A stretch of 31,708 bases of DNA, taken from the NCBI GenBank assembly GCA_964293585.1, contig CAXYYS010000021.1, positions 1 through 31,708 on the forward strand, in the 5' to 3' direction. Under the pieces are notes generated by a model. The model was not told where the DNA came from. It saw only the letters and a list, made by a program, of their open reading frames with translations, and made no database searches. The DNA comes from JAKVKY01 sp964293585 (GTDB lineage: Bacteria > Bacillota > Negativicutes > Acidaminococcales > Acidaminococcaceae). Shown here one piece after another: positions 22,846 through 30,472 of this stretch. Both the position numbers and the translations under genes were made by a program. Position 1 is the stretch's first letter. Each line of letters begins with the position of its first letter.

Positions 22846-24702
22846 ATGGACGAAGCAAAGCAGCAACAGGCAAAGGAACAGCAGGTGACGCAGCAGGCAG
22901 CCGAACAGGGTGCAGCTACTTTGCGTCGTCCCGGACATTCACGTTTCCCGGACGGCTGGCGGCACCTTAAGCTGGTCCTGGGAGTTATGACGGCGTTGCT
23001 GGTGGTTACGGCAGCGGGCAAGCTGATTGACTGGTGGTGCCTGCAGCCGCCCGTCTGGTTAGCGGTACGGGAATTTTTGCTGGCTGCCTTGGGGTTCTGG
23101 GGTCAGCCGGTGGTTTTAAGTTTACAGCTGCTGGGTTTGCTGTTCCTTTTATATTTGGAGCGGGACCAGCTGCGCCGGGGCGGACGGGCCTTGCGGGAAG
23201 GCGAGCCCTGTTTGGAAATTTTGCTGGCCCTGGCTTGCCCCTTAGCCTGGGTGCAGGGCACCCTGGTACTAGCTATCCGGATACGTACCGGTGCCATGTT
23301 GCAGGTGGAGACTTATCTTGTCAGTGCGGCGTGCAGTTTGGTTTTAGCAGCGGCAGCGGCATACGGAGAAAAAGTTTACAAACTGCTGCGGCCGGAACTG
23401 GCGGCGTCAAAGGCGGAACCTCTGCCGGAAACTCCCTATCTGGAACAGATTAAAATTTTGGTAGCCCAGGCCCGGGCCGGTAAGATTCCTCTGACCAGGA
23501 TGACAGACCGGCTGGCCCTGATCCTGGTGCCGGTGGTACTGGTGCTGGCGGTAGTGGCTGCCTTAAGCTGGTTATGGACCGGGTACGGCTGGCCCCGGGC
23601 CCTGGAAATTTTAACAGCGGTGTTAGTGTGCGGTACGGCAGCGGCTGCTTTTTTAGCCCTGCCACTGGTGGTCCAGGCGGCTTTGAATGCCGGGCGCCGG
23701 CAGGGCATCTGGTTTCGGGATGCCGAGGTACTGGCGCGTACACCCCGGGTGGTGACAGTGATCTTTGATAAGACCGGCACCCTGACGGCGGGTAAACCGG
23801 CAGTTACGGCTGTTGCCACTTTTAAAGATGGCAGCGAAAAAGGTCTGATTGCTTTGGCCGCGGCCCTGGTACAGGACGGTACGGATCCGGTCAGCCGTGC
23901 TTTTAGGGCTAAGGCGGGCCCGGAAAAATTACCTTTATGTACAGAAGTTAAACGCCATGGCGAAGGTGTGGTCACTGCCAGGTGTTTTAAAGAAAATATC
24001 CGTCTGGGACCGTTGGCTTTCGTGCAGGGTTATGTCTATATGCCGGTGGCGGCTTTGAATCAGGCCCAGGCCTGGCAGAACGAAGGCTGTACGGTCTTTT
24101 ACCTGGCGGTAGGCAGGACTATGTACGGGATGTTTGCCGTGGCGGATGTCTTGCGGGAAGAAAGCCGGACCGTGGTGACAGCCTTGCGTCAGCAGGGACT
24201 GCGGACCGTGCTCATGACCGGCGATGATAAACGGGCGGCGAACCATATGGGAAAACTGGCCGGTACGGACCAGGTCATCTCGGAGCTGCTGCCGGAGCAG
24301 AAAGCGGAATTTGTCCGCAGTCTGCAGCAGGTAGGCGAGGTGGTGGCCATGGTAGGCGACTGGATGAACGATGCACCGGCTTTGGCTCAGGCTGATGTGG
24401 GTCTGGCGTTTGGCAGCAAGGTGGATGCTCTCACTGCCAGCTCGGCGGATATTATTCTGCCGCGCAATGATCTGCGCCAGGTGGGTACCAGTTTGCGCCT
24501 GGGCAGAAAAACTTTGCAGCTGGCAAGGCAAAATTTGCGCTGGGCTTTGCTGGGAAACATGGTGGCACTGCCTTTGGCAGCAGGCGCCGGTTATCTGTTG
24601 GGCAGAGGACCCTTGCCGGATCTGGCGGTGCTGGGTTTAACCCTGGCCAGTTTATTATGCGTTTTTATCAATACGCAGCGGCTGCGAACTTTTAAAGGTT
24701 AG
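22846..24702 (+). CDS. Degenerate P1B-type ATPase homologue lacking the actuator domain and CPC motif
   Basis: This 618-residue membrane protein keeps the P and N domains of a P-type ATPase: phosphorylation motif D308KTGTLT, an HGEGV loop in the N domain, TGDD (458-461) and GDWMNDAPAL from 504. About eight hydrophobic segments match P1B topology. The actuator domain with its TGE motif is missing. The text passes from the helix-2 end (YGEK, about 173) to the helix-3 entry (EQIKILV, about 200) through only 24 residues, where metal pumps have over 100. The helix-4 CPC is replaced by C262-G-T. The helix-5/6 metal residues and the N-domain HP motif are also altered. Transport by the normal cycle is unlikely; a HAD phosphatase or sensor role is inference. 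The ribosome binding site (GGCGGAG) is weak. Confidence 0.85.
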   Translation: MDEAKQQQAKEQQVTQQAAEQGAATLRRPGHSRFPDGWRHLKLVLGVMTALLVVTAAGKLIDWWCLQPPVWLAVREFLLAALGFWGQPVVLSLQLLGLLFLLYLERDQLRRGGRALREGEPCLEILLALACPLAWVQGTLVLAIRIRTGAMLQVETYLVSAACSLVLAAAAAYGEKVYKLLRPELAASKAEPLPETPYLEQIKILVAQARAGKIPLTRMTDRLALILVPVVLVLAVVAALSWLWTGYGWPRALEILTAVLVCGTAAAAFLALPLVVQAALNAGRRQGIWFRDAEVLARTPRVVTVIFDKTGTLTAGKPAVTAVATFKDGSEKGLIALAAALVQDGTDPVSRAFRAKAGPEKLPLCTEVKRHGEGVVTARCFKENIRLGPLAFVQGYVYMPVAALNQAQAWQNEGCTVFYLAVGRTMYGMFAVADVLREESRTVVTALRQQGLRTVLMTGDDKRAANHMGKLAGTDQVISELLPEQKAEFVRSLQQVGEVVAMVGDWMNDAPALAQADVGLAFGSKVDALTASSADIILPRNDLRQVGTSLRLGRKTLQLARQNLRWALLGNMVALPLAAGAGYLLGRGPLPDLAVLGLTLASLLCVFINTQRLRTFKG

Positions 24703-24775
24703 GGTCTGGCTGCAAAAATTTATTTCTGCTACTACGACATGTTTGTAACGCTTATTTCTGATACAAGGAGTATTT

Positions 24776-25438
24776 ATGCAACCTGTTCTTTTTGATTTTA
24801 ACGGCACCATGTTCCTGGACACGGACGAAAACATCCGGGCCTGGCGGGAGTTTATCTACCAGCAGACAGGCTACAAGGTTACGGCTGCAGATTTTAAGCA
24901 GTACATTAACGGCGTACCTGATGTGGATATTATCCGGCATTTTCTCAATCAGAGTTTTACTAATGCGGAAGCTCAGCCCTATGCTGATGGCAAGGAAACT
25001 TTGTACCGGCAGTTCTGTCTGGAAAAAAAATCCCTGCAGCTGGCGCCGGGGCTGGTGGCATTTTTGGATTATCTTCAGGCGGAAGGCATCCCGCATAATA
25101 TTGCCACGGGTGCCGATAAGGGCAACCTGGATTTTTACCTGGAGCATCTGCATCTGGGCCGCTGGTTTGGCCCGGGAAATATTATTTTCTCTGTCGGCAG
25201 TTTTCCCGGTAAACCCCATCCGGATATTTATCTTCTGGCGGCGGCCAGGATTAAGGTTCCCATTGAGCTGTGCCTGGTTTTTGAAGATGCCTGGCTGGGC
25301 GTAAAAGCCGCGGCGGCAGCCGGCGTTGCCAGGATTATCGGCCTGGCGGCTATCCCGGAAAGTGCCTTTTTGTTCCAGATGCCGGAAGTGGACCAGGTTA
25401 TTGCTGATTTTACCTGCTGGCGGGATTTAGTAGGTTAA
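24776..25438 (+). CDS. HAD-superfamily hydrolase, beta-phosphoglucomutase-like subclass
   Basis: The 220-residue cytosolic protein has the four HAD motifs: D7-F8-N9-G10-T11 near the N-terminus, the motif II Thr in NIATGADKG, the motif III Lys in GKPHPDIY, and the acidic pair in VFEDAWLGVKAA. The helical cap between motifs I and II is of the C1 type, as in phosphoglycolate phosphatase and beta-phosphoglucomutase. The second motif-I Asp, the usual acid/base, is Asn here. The substrate is unknown. AAGGAG lies upstream of ATG 24776, 73 nt after the P-type ATPase homologue. Confidence 0.9.
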   Translation: MQPVLFDFNGTMFLDTDENIRAWREFIYQQTGYKVTAADFKQYINGVPDVDIIRHFLNQSFTNAEAQPYADGKETLYRQFCLEKKSLQLAPGLVAFLDYLQAEGIPHNIATGADKGNLDFYLEHLHLGRWFGPGNIIFSVGSFPGKPHPDIYLLAAARIKVPIELCLVFEDAWLGVKAAAAAGVARIIGLAAIPESAFLFQMPEVDQVIADFTCWRDLVG

Positions 25439-25441
25439 GGC

Positions 25442-25470
25442 TTGCTATTTTGCCTGAGGCAGGGTACAAT
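25442..25470 (+). promoter_or_regulatory. Putative sigmaA promoter for the DUF1015-serC unit
   Basis: TTGCTA (25442-25447) and TACAAT (25465-25470) are separated by 17 bp, about 75 bases before the DUF1015 start. A short TGCC-TGA-GGCA inverted repeat lies within the spacer. The -35 element is only a partial match, so strength is uncertain. Confidence 0.6.
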
Positions 25471-25545
25471 TATAGTTACACATATAACACAAATTTGATT
25501 TTTTTAGGGTAAGTTTACATAGATAGCTTCAGAGGAGGAATTTTT

Positions 25546-26802
25546 ATGGCACAAATCAGACCTTTTTGTGGTCTCAGGCCGTTACCGGAATTTGCGCAAG
25601 AAATAGCATCCGTACCTTATGATGTGCTGGATGTCAAGGAAGCAGCCAAGGAAATAGCTAAGCATCCTTTAAGTTTCCTGACCGTGACCCGGTCGGAAGC
25701 TACCATGAGTGATTGTATCTCGCCTACCAGTCCTGCTGTTTATAAGATGGCGCAGCAGAATTTACTGCGGTATCTGAGTCAGCAGCAGATGCTGCAGGAC
25801 AGCGCGCCCCGTTATTATATTTACAGGCAGCGCCTGGACCGGAATATTCAGATCGGCCTGGTAGCCTGTGCGTCGGTGGATGAGTACCGCCGCAACGTTA
25901 TTAAGCGGCACGAGCTGACCCGGACGGACAAGGAACAGGACCGGGTAGAGCATATTAAGGCCACGAAGGCGCAGACCGGTCCGGTATTTTTGACCTATAA
26001 GAACAAAGGCGATATTAACGCCTATATTTTAAAATTGATGAGCGAAAAGAAACCCGTGTACGATTTTATCGCAGCCGACGGCGTGCATAATACTCTGTAC
26101 GTGGTGGACCAGCTTTTGGAAATTGCCGAACTGACCCGTCTTTTTGAAGAGGTACCGTCCCTGTATATCGCGGACGGTCATCACCGCTGTGCGGCAGCGC
26201 GCCGGGTAGCGGACGAGATGAAGAGTTATCCCGGTTTGCAGGGCGAGGAATACGATCAGTTCCTGGCGGTAATTTTCCCGGATAACATGACGCATATCAT
26301 GGCTTATAACAGAGTGGTGCAGGATTTACACGGCCTGACCCAGGAGGAATTTTTAGTCCGGGTAGGCGAAAAATTTATCGTGGCGCCGGCGCCCCGGGAT
26401 CCGGAACCGAAAGAGAAACATACTTTTGGTATGTATTTAGGTGGTAAATGGTATACTCTTACCGCCAAGGACGATAGTTTTGCCAAGAACGATGTTATTG
26501 CTTCCCTGGATGTTTCCATCCTGCAGACAAATCTGCTGGCTCCCATCCTGGGCATCGGTGATCCCCGTACGGATGCCAGGATTGATTTCGTCGGCGGCAT
26601 TAAAGGCGTGGCGGCCCTGACCCAGTGTGTGGATGCGGGACAAGCGGCTGTAGCTTTCGCCATGTATCCGACGGATATTGCCGAGGTGATGCGGGTAGCG
26701 GATGCGGGTAAGATTATGCCGCCCAAGTCTACCTGGTTTGAACCTAAACTCAGGGACGGGATGGTTGTCCATATGATTACCGAAGATATTACTTTATTTT
26801 AA
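25546..26802 (+). CDS. DUF1015 family protein next to serC
   Basis: This 418-residue protein belongs to the DUF1015 family. It begins AQIRPFCGLRPLPEFAQEIA with SVPYDVLD and contains the family hallmark ADGHHRCAAARRV, with D210-G-H-H-R214. It has no signal peptide or membrane helix and is presumably cytosolic. DUF1015 genes are repeatedly found beside serC/serA, and here serC is 26 nt downstream, so a role in serine or phosphoserine metabolism is plausible. The DGHHR motif is reminiscent of ParB-like serine-kinase folds, but this is inference and no activity is assigned. AGAGGAGG (25531-25538) supports ATG 25546. Confidence 0.9.
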   Translation: MAQIRPFCGLRPLPEFAQEIASVPYDVLDVKEAAKEIAKHPLSFLTVTRSEATMSDCISPTSPAVYKMAQQNLLRYLSQQQMLQDSAPRYYIYRQRLDRNIQIGLVACASVDEYRRNVIKRHELTRTDKEQDRVEHIKATKAQTGPVFLTYKNKGDINAYILKLMSEKKPVYDFIAADGVHNTLYVVDQLLEIAELTRLFEEVPSLYIADGHHRCAAARRVADEMKSYPGLQGEEYDQFLAVIFPDNMTHIMAYNRVVQDLHGLTQEEFLVRVGEKFIVAPAPRDPEPKEKHTFGMYLGGKWYTLTAKDDSFAKNDVIASLDVSILQTNLLAPILGIGDPRTDARIDFVGGIKGVAALTQCVDAGQAAVAFAMYPTDIAEVMRVADAGKIMPPKSTWFEPKLRDGMVVHMITEDITLF

Positions 26803-26828
26803 GAGGGTAGTACAGGGAGGGGCATTTG

Positions 26829-27914
26829 ATGCAGAGAATTTATAATTTTAACGCAGGCCCGGCTACTTTACCGCTGCCGGTCCTGGAAGAAGTGCAAAAA
26901 GAGTTGCTGGATTTTGCAGGCACCGGCATGTCCATCCTGGAAATCAGCCACCGCAGCCCTGCCTTTGAAAAAGTCTTGCAGGAGGCTAAGGCCGACATCA
27001 AGGAATTGCTGGGCATCGGTGAGGACTATGAGGTTTTGTTCATGGCCGGCGGCGGCAGTTTACAGTTTAGCTGTGTGGCGCTGAACTTTTTAGCAGCGGG
27101 TAAGGTAGGTGCGTACAGCATCACCGGTTCTTTCTCCGACAAGGCTTTGCAGGAAGCGCAAAAAGTGGGACGGACCGCGGTAGTTTTTAGCTCTAAGGAG
27201 CAGCACTACAACCGGGTGCCGCGTCCGGAGGAGATCAAGCTGCCGGCACAATGTGCCTATCTGCATCTTACCGGAAATAATACCATCGAAGGTACGGAGT
27301 ATTTTCAGTATCCGGAAACAGGAGCTGTGCCCCTGATCGCGGATATGTCCTCCGATATCCTGTCCCGTCCTTTCGATGTGCAGAAATTTTCTTTGATTTA
27401 TGCCGGCGTCCAAAAAAATATCGGCCCGGCAGGCACGGTGGTGGTTATCGCTAAAAAAGCTTTCCTGAAAGGGAGACCCAAGAGCCTGCCCACCATGCTG
27501 AATTATGAAGTGATGCTGGACAACGATTCTTTATATAACACGCCGCCGGTGTATGCGATCTATATCGTAGGCAAAGTGGCCAAATGGTTAAAGGCACAGG
27601 GCGGTCTGGCCGCCATGGAAAAACGGAACCGTGCTAAGGCGGACCTGGTGTATGCGGCCCTGGATGCGCATCCGGATTTTTACCGGGCGTATGCGGAGAA
27701 GGACAGCCGTTCCATCATGAACGTGACCTTCGGCCTGCCGACCAAGGAACTGGAAACGGAGTTTGTGGCTCAGGGTAAAGCTGCTGACCTGGGCGGTCTG
27801 AAAGGTCACCGCAGCGTAGGCGGTATCAGGGCATCGATTTATAACGCCATGCCTTTGGCAGGCTGCCAGCAACTGGCAGACCTGATGGAAGCTTTTTGGC
27901 GGCAACATAAATAA
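26829..27914 (+). CDS. serC: Phosphoserine aminotransferase SerC
   Basis: SerC is a PLP enzyme converting 3-phosphohydroxypyruvate and glutamate to phosphoserine and 2-oxoglutarate in serine biosynthesis. The 361-residue protein has the start RIYNFNAGPATLPLPVLEE, FMAGGGSLQF for PLP binding, and the Schiff-base lysine K196 in GVQKNIGPAG. It also has the C-terminal LKGHRSVGGIRASIYNAMP. ATG 26829 is preferred to TTG 26826 on spacing from GGGAGGGG (26815-26822). The upstream gene is DUF1015. serA and serB are not in the window. Confidence 0.97.
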   Translation: MQRIYNFNAGPATLPLPVLEEVQKELLDFAGTGMSILEISHRSPAFEKVLQEAKADIKELLGIGEDYEVLFMAGGGSLQFSCVALNFLAAGKVGAYSITGSFSDKALQEAQKVGRTAVVFSSKEQHYNRVPRPEEIKLPAQCAYLHLTGNNTIEGTEYFQYPETGAVPLIADMSSDILSRPFDVQKFSLIYAGVQKNIGPAGTVVVIAKKAFLKGRPKSLPTMLNYEVMLDNDSLYNTPPVYAIYIVGKVAKWLKAQGGLAAMEKRNRAKADLVYAALDAHPDFYRAYAEKDSRSIMNVTFGLPTKELETEFVAQGKAADLGGLKGHRSVGGIRASIYNAMPLAGCQQLADLMEAFWRQHK

Positions 27915-27972
27915 TTTTAAGCTGCTCTAACTTTAAGGTTTACGGCAGCACTAAGTTTAAGGAGGGATGGTT

Positions 27973-28158
27973 ATGCGTATGGTATCTGGTAAGACGGTGG
28001 GCAAAGTAGCCGGTGTGACTTTAGGTGCAACCCTGGTGGTAGGTGTGGCCCTGGGCATGATTACGGGTGTGCTCCTGTACAAGAAGGCCAGTGAGTTCTT
28101 AGACAGCAAAGAGACTGAACCTGAGACCCAGGCGCCCCAGACCCCGGACACTTTGTAA
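27973..28158 (+). CDS. Small single-pass membrane protein of unknown function
   Basis: This 61-residue frame has a basic start (MRMVSGKTVGKVAG), one Gly/Val/Leu-rich helix at about residues 12-33, and a charged Glu/Thr/Pro-rich tail. AAGGAGGG (27959-27966) lies 6 nt before ATG 27973; an earlier ATG at 27967 touches that site. Architecture resembles YtxH-like small proteins, but no diagnostic motif is present. It lies 58 nt after serC and ends before a bidirectional terminator, so it is probably the last gene of the serC transcript. Confidence 0.7.
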   Translation: MRMVSGKTVGKVAGVTLGATLVVGVALGMITGVLLYKKASEFLDSKETEPETQAPQTPDTL

Positions 28159-28208
28159 GCAAAAGCCGTGCGCCGGCCGGATATATGACCAGACGCACTG
28201 CAACGCAC

Positions 28209-28257
28209 AAAAAAATGCCTCCTGGATATTAGTTAAAATATCCGGGAGGCATTTTTT
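28209..28257. terminator. Bidirectional intrinsic terminator between convergent genes
   Basis: A long inverted repeat pairs 28210-28230 with 28237-28257, with one T-G wobble and a 6-nt loop (28231-28236). It is flanked by an A run (28209-28215) on the left and a T run (28252-28257) on the right. The element therefore terminates the plus-strand serC transcript and the minus-strand ybaK transcript. Confidence 0.95.
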
Positions 28258-28261
28258 ACTT

Positions 28262-28741
28262 TTAAGCCTGGGCCTGCCAGCCTTTGCAGACATCAATCCA
28301 CCCTTGGTTAGGTGTGTATTTTCCCATGTCCGCCGGCGTCAGCTCGATGGCGTTGTTATGTTCGCCACAGGCGGGGAACACGGTGGTGAACCGCTGCATG
28401 GATACGTCCAGATAAATTTTGACGCCGTCCTTGACGCCAAAGGGGCACACGCCGCCAATAGCATGACCGATGAGGGGTTCCACCTCGCCGGCGTTGAGCA
28501 TCTTGGCTTTGCAGCCGAACTGGGCCTTGTACTTGGCATTGTCAATCTTGGTATCGCCGGCCGTGACAATTAAGATGGGTCCTTCCTTAGTCATGAAGGA
28601 TAAAGTTTTGGCAATACGGGCCGGTTCACAACCGGCGGCCTGGGCTGCCAGTTCTACCGTGGCGCTGGAAGTGGTAAAGGTGATGATCTTTTTATCCAGC
28701 CCAAACTGGGCCAGATACTTACTTGCTAATGCAACCGACAT
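28262..28741 (-). CDS. YbaK/EbsC-family aminoacyl-tRNA deacylase
   Basis: The 159-residue protein belongs to the YbaK/ProX trans-editing family, which hydrolyses mischarged tRNA such as Cys-tRNA(Pro). The conserved lysine region RIAKTLSF (K45) and the C-terminal IGGVCPFGV loop are present. The start is on the minus strand at 28741 with AGAGG a few bases upstream. An extended -10 promoter at 28782-28790 gives it an independent transcript. Which mischarged tRNA is edited cannot be told. Confidence 0.92.
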   Translation of the reverse strand: MSVALASKYLAQFGLDKKIITFTTSSATVELAAQAAGCEPARIAKTLSFMTKEGPILIVTAGDTKIDNAKYKAQFGCKAKMLNAGEVEPLIGHAIGGVCPFGVKDGVKIYLDVSMQRFTTVFPACGEHNNAIELTPADMGKYTPNQGWIDVCKGWQAQA

Positions 28742-28781
28742 GTTAAGACCTCTTTTATATGTATTTGGAAAAGTTAGTGCT

Positions 28782-28790
28782 ATTATAACA
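28782..28790 (-). promoter_or_regulatory. Extended -10 promoter for the ybaK-like gene
   Basis: On the minus strand the sequence reads TGTTATAAT, an extended -10 (TGn plus a perfect TATAAT), about 40 bases upstream of the start at 28741. No good -35 is visible, as is common for extended -10 promoters. Confidence 0.65.
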
Positions 28791-28807
28791 AACTTGGCGA
28801 AAAAATG

Positions 28808-29608
28808 CTACCAGCCCCGGGAAGAACCACCGCCGCCGCCGGAACCGCCGCCAAAACCACCGCCGCCGCCGCCGAAACTGCCGCCACCGATGCTGCCGCC
28901 GCCACCGTAGTAACCCCCACCGCCGTAAAAACCACCGTGATGCCGGGAACTGCCGCCGCCACCCCCGCGGTTGGTAAAAAAGATGATGATGAGAACGATG
29001 ATGATATAGGTCAACAGTTCCAGTTCGTCATCGCCCAGACCCAAAAAGTTTGTACTGGCCGCCGGTACTGGCGCCTTCACACCCTGACCGGTGGCTAAAT
29101 CTACGCCGGCGTCCTTTGCAATTAACTGGGCTGCCGCCACATAACCATTCATGATACCCTGGTCATACTGGCCCTGCTTAAAATAGGGCAGCATGTACTG
29201 ATCCTGAATCCGCCCGGTTAAACCATCCGGCAGGACACCTTCCAGACCGTAGCCCACTTCGATGCGGGACTTGCGGTCGTTTACAGCCACCAGGATAAGC
29301 ACGCCGTTATTTTTTTCTTTATTCCCTATACCCCAGGAACGCAGGATGCCCAGCGCGTATTCTTCAATGGGGGCGCCGTTTAAAGTTTTGACCGTGACCA
29401 CGGCTAACTGGGCCGTGGTTTTCTGGTCCAGGGTCCGTCCCAGGGCGTTTAGTTTTTGCCGGGTCTGGGGTGCCAGCACGCCGGCGTAATCCTGGACATA
29501 GATATCCGTACCTGTAGGTTTGGGCGGCAAGGAAAGCGCCGCCTGGCAAGTTGCGCCCAAGGTCAGCAGGATAAGCAGCCAGCAGAGCAGGAACCATTTT
29601 TTTATCAT
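28808..29608 (-). CDS. TPM-domain (YgcG-like) exported membrane protein with Gly-rich tail
   Basis: The 266-residue protein starts with a signal peptide (KKWFLLCWLLILLTLGAT, cleavage likely near CQA-ALS). A TPM domain at about residues 37-155 follows (YVQDYAGVLAPQTRQKLNAL and NNGVLILVAVNDRKSRIEVG). One membrane helix lies near 203-220 (TYIIIVLIIIFF). The last 40 residues are almost only Gly with Ser, Tyr, Phe and His. TPM proteins are often encoded with LemA, as here, and are linked to envelope functions. Their biochemical role is unsettled. GGAG precedes the ATG on the minus strand. Confidence 0.93.
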   Translation of the reverse strand: MIKKWFLLCWLLILLTLGATCQAALSLPPKPTGTDIYVQDYAGVLAPQTRQKLNALGRTLDQKTTAQLAVVTVKTLNGAPIEEYALGILRSWGIGNKEKNNGVLILVAVNDRKSRIEVGYGLEGVLPDGLTGRIQDQYMLPYFKQGQYDQGIMNGYVAAAQLIAKDAGVDLATGQGVKAPVPAASTNFLGLGDDELELLTYIIIVLIIIFFTNRGGGGGSSRHHGGFYGGGGYYGGGGSIGGGSFGGGGGGFGGGSGGGGGSSRGW

Positions 29609-29648
29609 GACGCAGCTCCGAATTTCTGTAGTGATATCATAAACTACG

Positions 29649-29667
29649 GGTGGTAAACTTTACCACC
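29649..29667. repeat. 19-bp near-perfect palindrome between lemA and the TPM gene
   Basis: GGTGGTAAACTTTACCACC is a perfect palindrome around a single central C (29658). It sits in the 70-nt gap between the lemA stop and the TPM start. It lacks a following T run on either strand, so it is not an obvious terminator. It could be an operator for a dimeric regulator or an intercistronic mRNA hairpin. Confidence 0.6.
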
Positions 29668-29678
29668 GGAATTAAATA

Positions 29679-30233
29679 TTAAAACTGAACCTTGGGTGCC
29701 GTCTTGGCGCCTGCGTCTGCCTTAAAGTAGTCGCGGGCATGGAATCCTAACAAACCGGCGTATAAAACGGTAGGTACAGATTTAATCTGGGCATTATATT
29801 GCTGGACGGTGTCGTTATAATCTTTGCGGGCTACCGCGATGCGGTTTTCCGTACCGGCCAGCTCGTCCTGTAACTGCTGGAAGTTGGTATTGGCTTTTAA
29901 TTCTGGATAGGCTTCGGAAATAGCCAGCAGCCTGGACAGGGCTCCGGACAGTTCACCGTTGGCCTGACTCTTGTCAGCGACGGTGCTGGCGCCGGCCAGT
30001 TTGGACCGGGCATCCGCCACGGCCTTGAAGACTTCTGTTTCGTGAGTGGCATAACCTTTAACGGTATTCACCAGGTTGGGAATCAAATCATTCCGGCGCT
30101 GGAGCTGGTTATCCACCTGGGACCATTTGCTATTGACATTTTCATTCAGGGTGACCAGAGAATTGTAGCCGCTTAATGCCATGCCCACAAAAATGACGAT
30201 GAGGGCCAGGACGGCTAGTAAGACTTTTTTCAT
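29679..30233 (-). CDS. lemA: LemA family membrane protein
   Basis: The 184-residue LemA protein has an N-terminal membrane anchor (about residues 4-24, VLLAVLALIVIFVGMALSGY) and a long helical domain. The family block is VNSKWSQVDNQLQRRNDLIP followed by NLVNTVKGYATHE. The central AISEAYPELKANTNFQQLQD and ENRIAVARKDYNDTVQQYN are also conserved. Function is poorly defined; LemA usually pairs with TPM proteins in an envelope-associated operon. GGAGG precedes the minus-strand ATG at 30233. Confidence 0.95.
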   Translation of the reverse strand: MKKVLLAVLALIVIFVGMALSGYNSLVTLNENVNSKWSQVDNQLQRRNDLIPNLVNTVKGYATHETEVFKAVADARSKLAGASTVADKSQANGELSGALSRLLAISEAYPELKANTNFQQLQDELAGTENRIAVARKDYNDTVQQYNAQIKSVPTVLYAGLLGFHARDYFKADAGAKTAPKVQF

Positions 30234-30283
30234 GATGAGCCTCCGTGATAGTTAGTAAAATTTTGCGCAGATGCGCTGTCTCT

Positions 30284-30312
30284 ATTTTACTAAGGGCGGC
30301 AGCCGCTGTCAA
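30284..30312 (-). promoter_or_regulatory. sigmaA-type promoter for the lemA-TPM operon
   Basis: On the minus strand a perfect TTGACA (30307-30312 in plus coordinates) and TAAAAT (30284-30289) are separated by 17 bp, about 50 bases upstream of the lemA start. This is a strong consensus promoter divergent from the CoA-transferase gene. Confidence 0.88.
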
Positions 30313-30367
30313 TTGAACTAGCTGTGAAGCTTTGGCAAACCGGCAGGGCGGCAGCGGCAAGTTTTGC

Positions 30368-30396
30368 TTTGCAGGGCGGCGTCCACGGGGTATAAT
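30368..30396 (+). promoter_or_regulatory. Putative promoter for the CoA-transferase gene
   Basis: TTTGCA (30368-30373) and a perfect TATAAT (30391-30396) have a 17-bp spacer, about 77 bases before the start at 30473. The -35 match is partial. It lies divergent to the lemA promoter in a 239-base intergenic region. Confidence 0.75.
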
Positions 30397-30472
30397 AAGA
30401 ACATAAACTAAAAGCAGGTAAGTAAAAGCAAATAGCAGCTTAACTTAATAAAAAAGAACAGGGAGGAACATG

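Noticed and set aside
23365..23445. Assembly or sequencing deletion as the cause of the missing actuator domain
   Set aside because: The frame continues without interruption, the linker is plausible protein sequence, and independent motifs (CPC, HP, helix-5/6 residues) are also changed. It cannot be wholly excluded without other genomes.
23436..23975. Long minus-strand open frame inside the P-type ATPase homologue
   Set aside because: The plus-strand protein has clear family motifs; the antisense frame is basic and Ala/Pro/Thr-rich, as expected from GC-rich codons read backwards.
28470..28910. Plus-strand open frame with long Pro runs opposite the ybaK and TPM genes
   Set aside because: It is the antisense of the Gly-rich tail of the TPM gene; it has no ribosome binding site and spans two real minus-strand genes.
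28820..28980. Repetitive GC-rich tract resembling a short tandem repeat or CRISPR-like array
   Set aside because: The periodicity is that of Gly codons (GGN) in the TPM tail; there are no constant repeat and spacer units.
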